A DNA stretch of 35,182 nt, taken from Rhodoplanes serenus (GTDB lineage: Bacteria; Pseudomonadota; Alphaproteobacteria; Rhizobiales; Xanthobacteraceae). The notes under the pieces were generated by a model. It made no database searches, was not told where the DNA came from, and worked only from the letters and a program-made list of their open reading frames with translations. The stretch covers positions 1-35,182 of the forward strand of contig CAMDDZ010000059.1 of NCBI GenBank assembly GCA_945893145.1. The letters run 5' to 3'. The position numbers and the translations under genes were made by a program. Below are positions 33,910 to 35,182 of the stretch, in pieces. Every line of letters begins with the position of its first letter. The stretch's first letter is position 1.

Positions 33910-34422
33910 TTAGAGCCGATACAGAATCTGATCGGTCCAGAAGCGCTCGAGCCGGTGCAGCGACTTGTTGAGGGTCGAGAACTCCTCGGCGTTGATGCCA
34001 CCGACCTGTTCCACCGTGCGCACGTGCTTCTGATAGAGGTGCTCGACGATGTCGCGGATCTCGCGGCCGCTGTCGGTCAACCGGATGCGCACCGAGCGGC
34101 GATCCACCCGCGAGCGCTGATGATCGAGGAAGCCCATCTCGACGAGCTTCTTCAAATTGTAGGAAACGTTGGAGCCGAGGTAGTAGCCGCGCGTGCGCAG
34201 CTCACCTGCGGTCAGCTCCTTGTCGCCAATGTTGTAAAGCAGAAGCGCCTGCACCGAATTGATGTCGGAGCGGCCCCGGCGATCGAACTCGTCCTTGATC
34301 ACGTCGAGCAAGCGCCGGTGCAGCCGCTCGACCAGCGTCAAGGCATCAAGATAGAGCGGCCTGATGTGATCGAACTTCGCCTGTCGCTCGGCGGGCTCGA
34401 CCGTTTTGACAACGGTCTTCAT
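33910..34422 (-). CDS. MarR family regulator, LdtR-like
   Basis: Winged-helix regulator of 170 aa. The helix-turn-helix and wing are visible at ~72-110 (DKELTAGELRTRGYYLGSNVSYNLKKLVEMGF and RVDRRSVRIRLTDSG). Residues 1-25 and the C-terminal helices dimerise in this family. The sequence and its position before an L,D-transpeptidase gene match LdtR of Liberibacter and Sinorhizobium, which activates the transpeptidase gene and osmotic tolerance, so the same role is inferred. The ATG at 34422 has a GGAAGG ribosome site; a longer frame to 34494 is rejected. Confidence 0.9.
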   Translation of the reverse strand: MKTVVKTVEPAERQAKFDHIRPLYLDALTLVERLHRRLLDVIKDEFDRRGRSDINSVQALLLYNIGDKELTAGELRTRGYYLGSNVSYNLKKLVEMGFLDHQRSRVDRRSVRIRLTDSGREIRDIVEHLYQKHVRTVEQVGGINAEEFSTLNKSLHRLERFWTDQILYRL

Positions 34423-34911
34423 TGTGACGCCTTCCCACGTGTTTATTTGTTGTAGTGACGAGGCCCTGTTTCCCCGTCTAGTGGGCGGCACCATAGGACC
34501 AACGATTGAACATCGGCTTAAATTGTAGAATTAACAGACTCGATATGAATTCAATGCCTTCGCAGCGGCATTTCCTGCTTTCGATCTGCATTCGTTCGTG
34601 TTCGTTCTTGCCGAATTGCCAACACGTTGCATGTGCTGTCGCAATTGCAAGTCGTGCAGCAGGAAACGATTAAGCTTGATGATTTTGGTGGTCGAGCAGT
34701 TCGCCGTTCAATTCGAATTCGCGGGAATTCAAGGCAAGTCTTGAGGGCTTTCAAAGCGAGCCTTTGGCGCCGCAATCGGTATGGCCACCCGCAGCCGCAA
34801 TGGCATCGACGCCCTCGGAGAGAGGAAGGCGCGTCGAGCATGAGCCGATGAGCTCATTGCGCGGCGCGCCTTCCGAAGCGTCAGAGATTCTCTGGACCGA
34901 TCAGCGAGACA
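34423..34911. promoter_or_regulatory. ldtR upstream region, no gene seen
   Basis: The first ~130 bases are the promoter side of the LdtR-type regulator and include the AT-rich imperfect palindrome TTAAATTGTAGAATTAA (34518-34534), a possible autoregulatory site. The rest shows no frame with coding character: the frame at 34551-34841 on the minus strand is cysteine/arginine-rich and starts without a ribosome site. No repeat or RNA gene was found. Confidence 0.4.
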
Positions 34912-35136
34912 TCAGCTGCAGGAACGGATGTAGCAGGTCTGGCCGCGCGGCGTGCGAACCGCGCATTCTGCGAGAGCGCGCCTGACGGCGCCGCCTCGTG
35001 TGGGATAGTTCCAAGACCGGCCGTTGGCACTCGGGCTCGACGCATAGCATCCCCAAGCCGACGCCTCAGTCGGAGCAAATGGCCACGCGACTACAACCAA
35101 GAGCAGCGCGCCAAAAATGTACTTCACGGATTTCAT
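34912..35136 (-). CDS. small secreted cysteine-rich protein (DUF4189-like)
   Basis: Protein of 74 aa with a signal peptide (MKSVKYIFGALLLVVVAWPF..., cleavage after ~residue 27 at ASA). The mature 47 residues contain four cysteines (WGCYASS, LAECAVR, QTCYIRSCS), which could make two disulfides. The repeat of small alanine-and-cysteine segments recalls DUF4189-type proteins. A strong AGGAGG ribosome site precedes the ATG at 35136. No function is assigned. Confidence 0.8.
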   Translation of the reverse strand: MKSVKYIFGALLLVVVAWPFAPTEASAWGCYASSPSANGRSWNYPTRGGAVRRALAECAVRTPRGQTCYIRSCS

Positions 35137-35182
35137 TGCAACCTCCTCGACAGTTTCATTTCCACCGTCGAAACATTACGCC

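Noticed and set aside
34551..34841. Minus-strand frame of 96 codons
   Set aside because: Cysteine/arginine-rich, no ribosome site, no recognisable domain; it lies in the regulator's upstream region.

Overview
The window looks like chromosomal DNA of a high-GC alphaproteobacterium of the Rhizobiales/Hyphomicrobiales (Bradyrhizobium, Rhodopseudomonas or Pseudolabrys-like). The reasons are several conserved gene neighbourhoods: yceD-plsX-fabH-ihfA-merR, glyA-nrdR-ribD-ribE-ribH-nusB-thiL, and an ldtR-type MarR regulator beside an L,D-transpeptidase. A ubiquinol-cytochrome c chaperone next to bamE, and rhizobial-type intergenic palindromes, fit as well. No organism can be named with certainty.

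Layout. 1-3053 (+): the end of an unidentified gene, then an initiating undecaprenyl-phosphate sugar-phosphate transferase translationally coupled to an O-antigen ligase/polymerase-like membrane protein (surface polysaccharide). 3068-3145: tRNA-Pro(GGG). 3146-8151: a gene-poor stretch directly behind the tRNA that resembles an accessory island. It holds a small membrane protein, an ORF remnant, two lysozyme-like proteins without signal peptides (one fused to a YkuD_2-type L,D-transpeptidase domain), and a strongly self-complementary non-coding stretch at 7645-7976. 8152-12554 (-): merR, ihfA, fabH, plsX, yceD and a cbb/bc1-type chaperone. 12647-13817 (+): bamE and a 3-hydroxyanthranilate 3,4-dioxygenase. 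13896-16025 (-): a membrane H+-pyrophosphatase. 16206-20202: a small exported protein, an MFS transporter, an exported SH3-like protein and an FMN alpha-hydroxy-acid oxidase.

20258-26341 (-) is a housekeeping run: thiL, nusB, ribH, ribE, ribD, nrdR, glyA and a small conserved protein. Together they cover riboflavin and thiamine cofactor synthesis, folate one-carbon supply and their transcriptional control. 26347-31069 (-) is a tightly packed catabolic-looking operon: two overlapping amidohydrolases, a Rieske ferredoxin, a luciferase-like flavin oxidoreductase and an alpha/beta hydrolase. A second luciferase-like oxidoreductase is divergent at 31191. 32337-34422 (-) is the L,D-transpeptidase/ldtR pair, and the window ends with a small secreted cysteine-rich protein.

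The most interesting unexplained structures are the four-way-junction-like element at 7645-7836 and its GNRA-hairpin neighbour, the lysozyme/L,D-transpeptidase fusion in the island, a two-module composite palindromic repeat at 16661-16760 and 21786-21888, and five phased 15-nt repeats at 18903-18976. All functions are inferred from reading the sequence; no database search was run.
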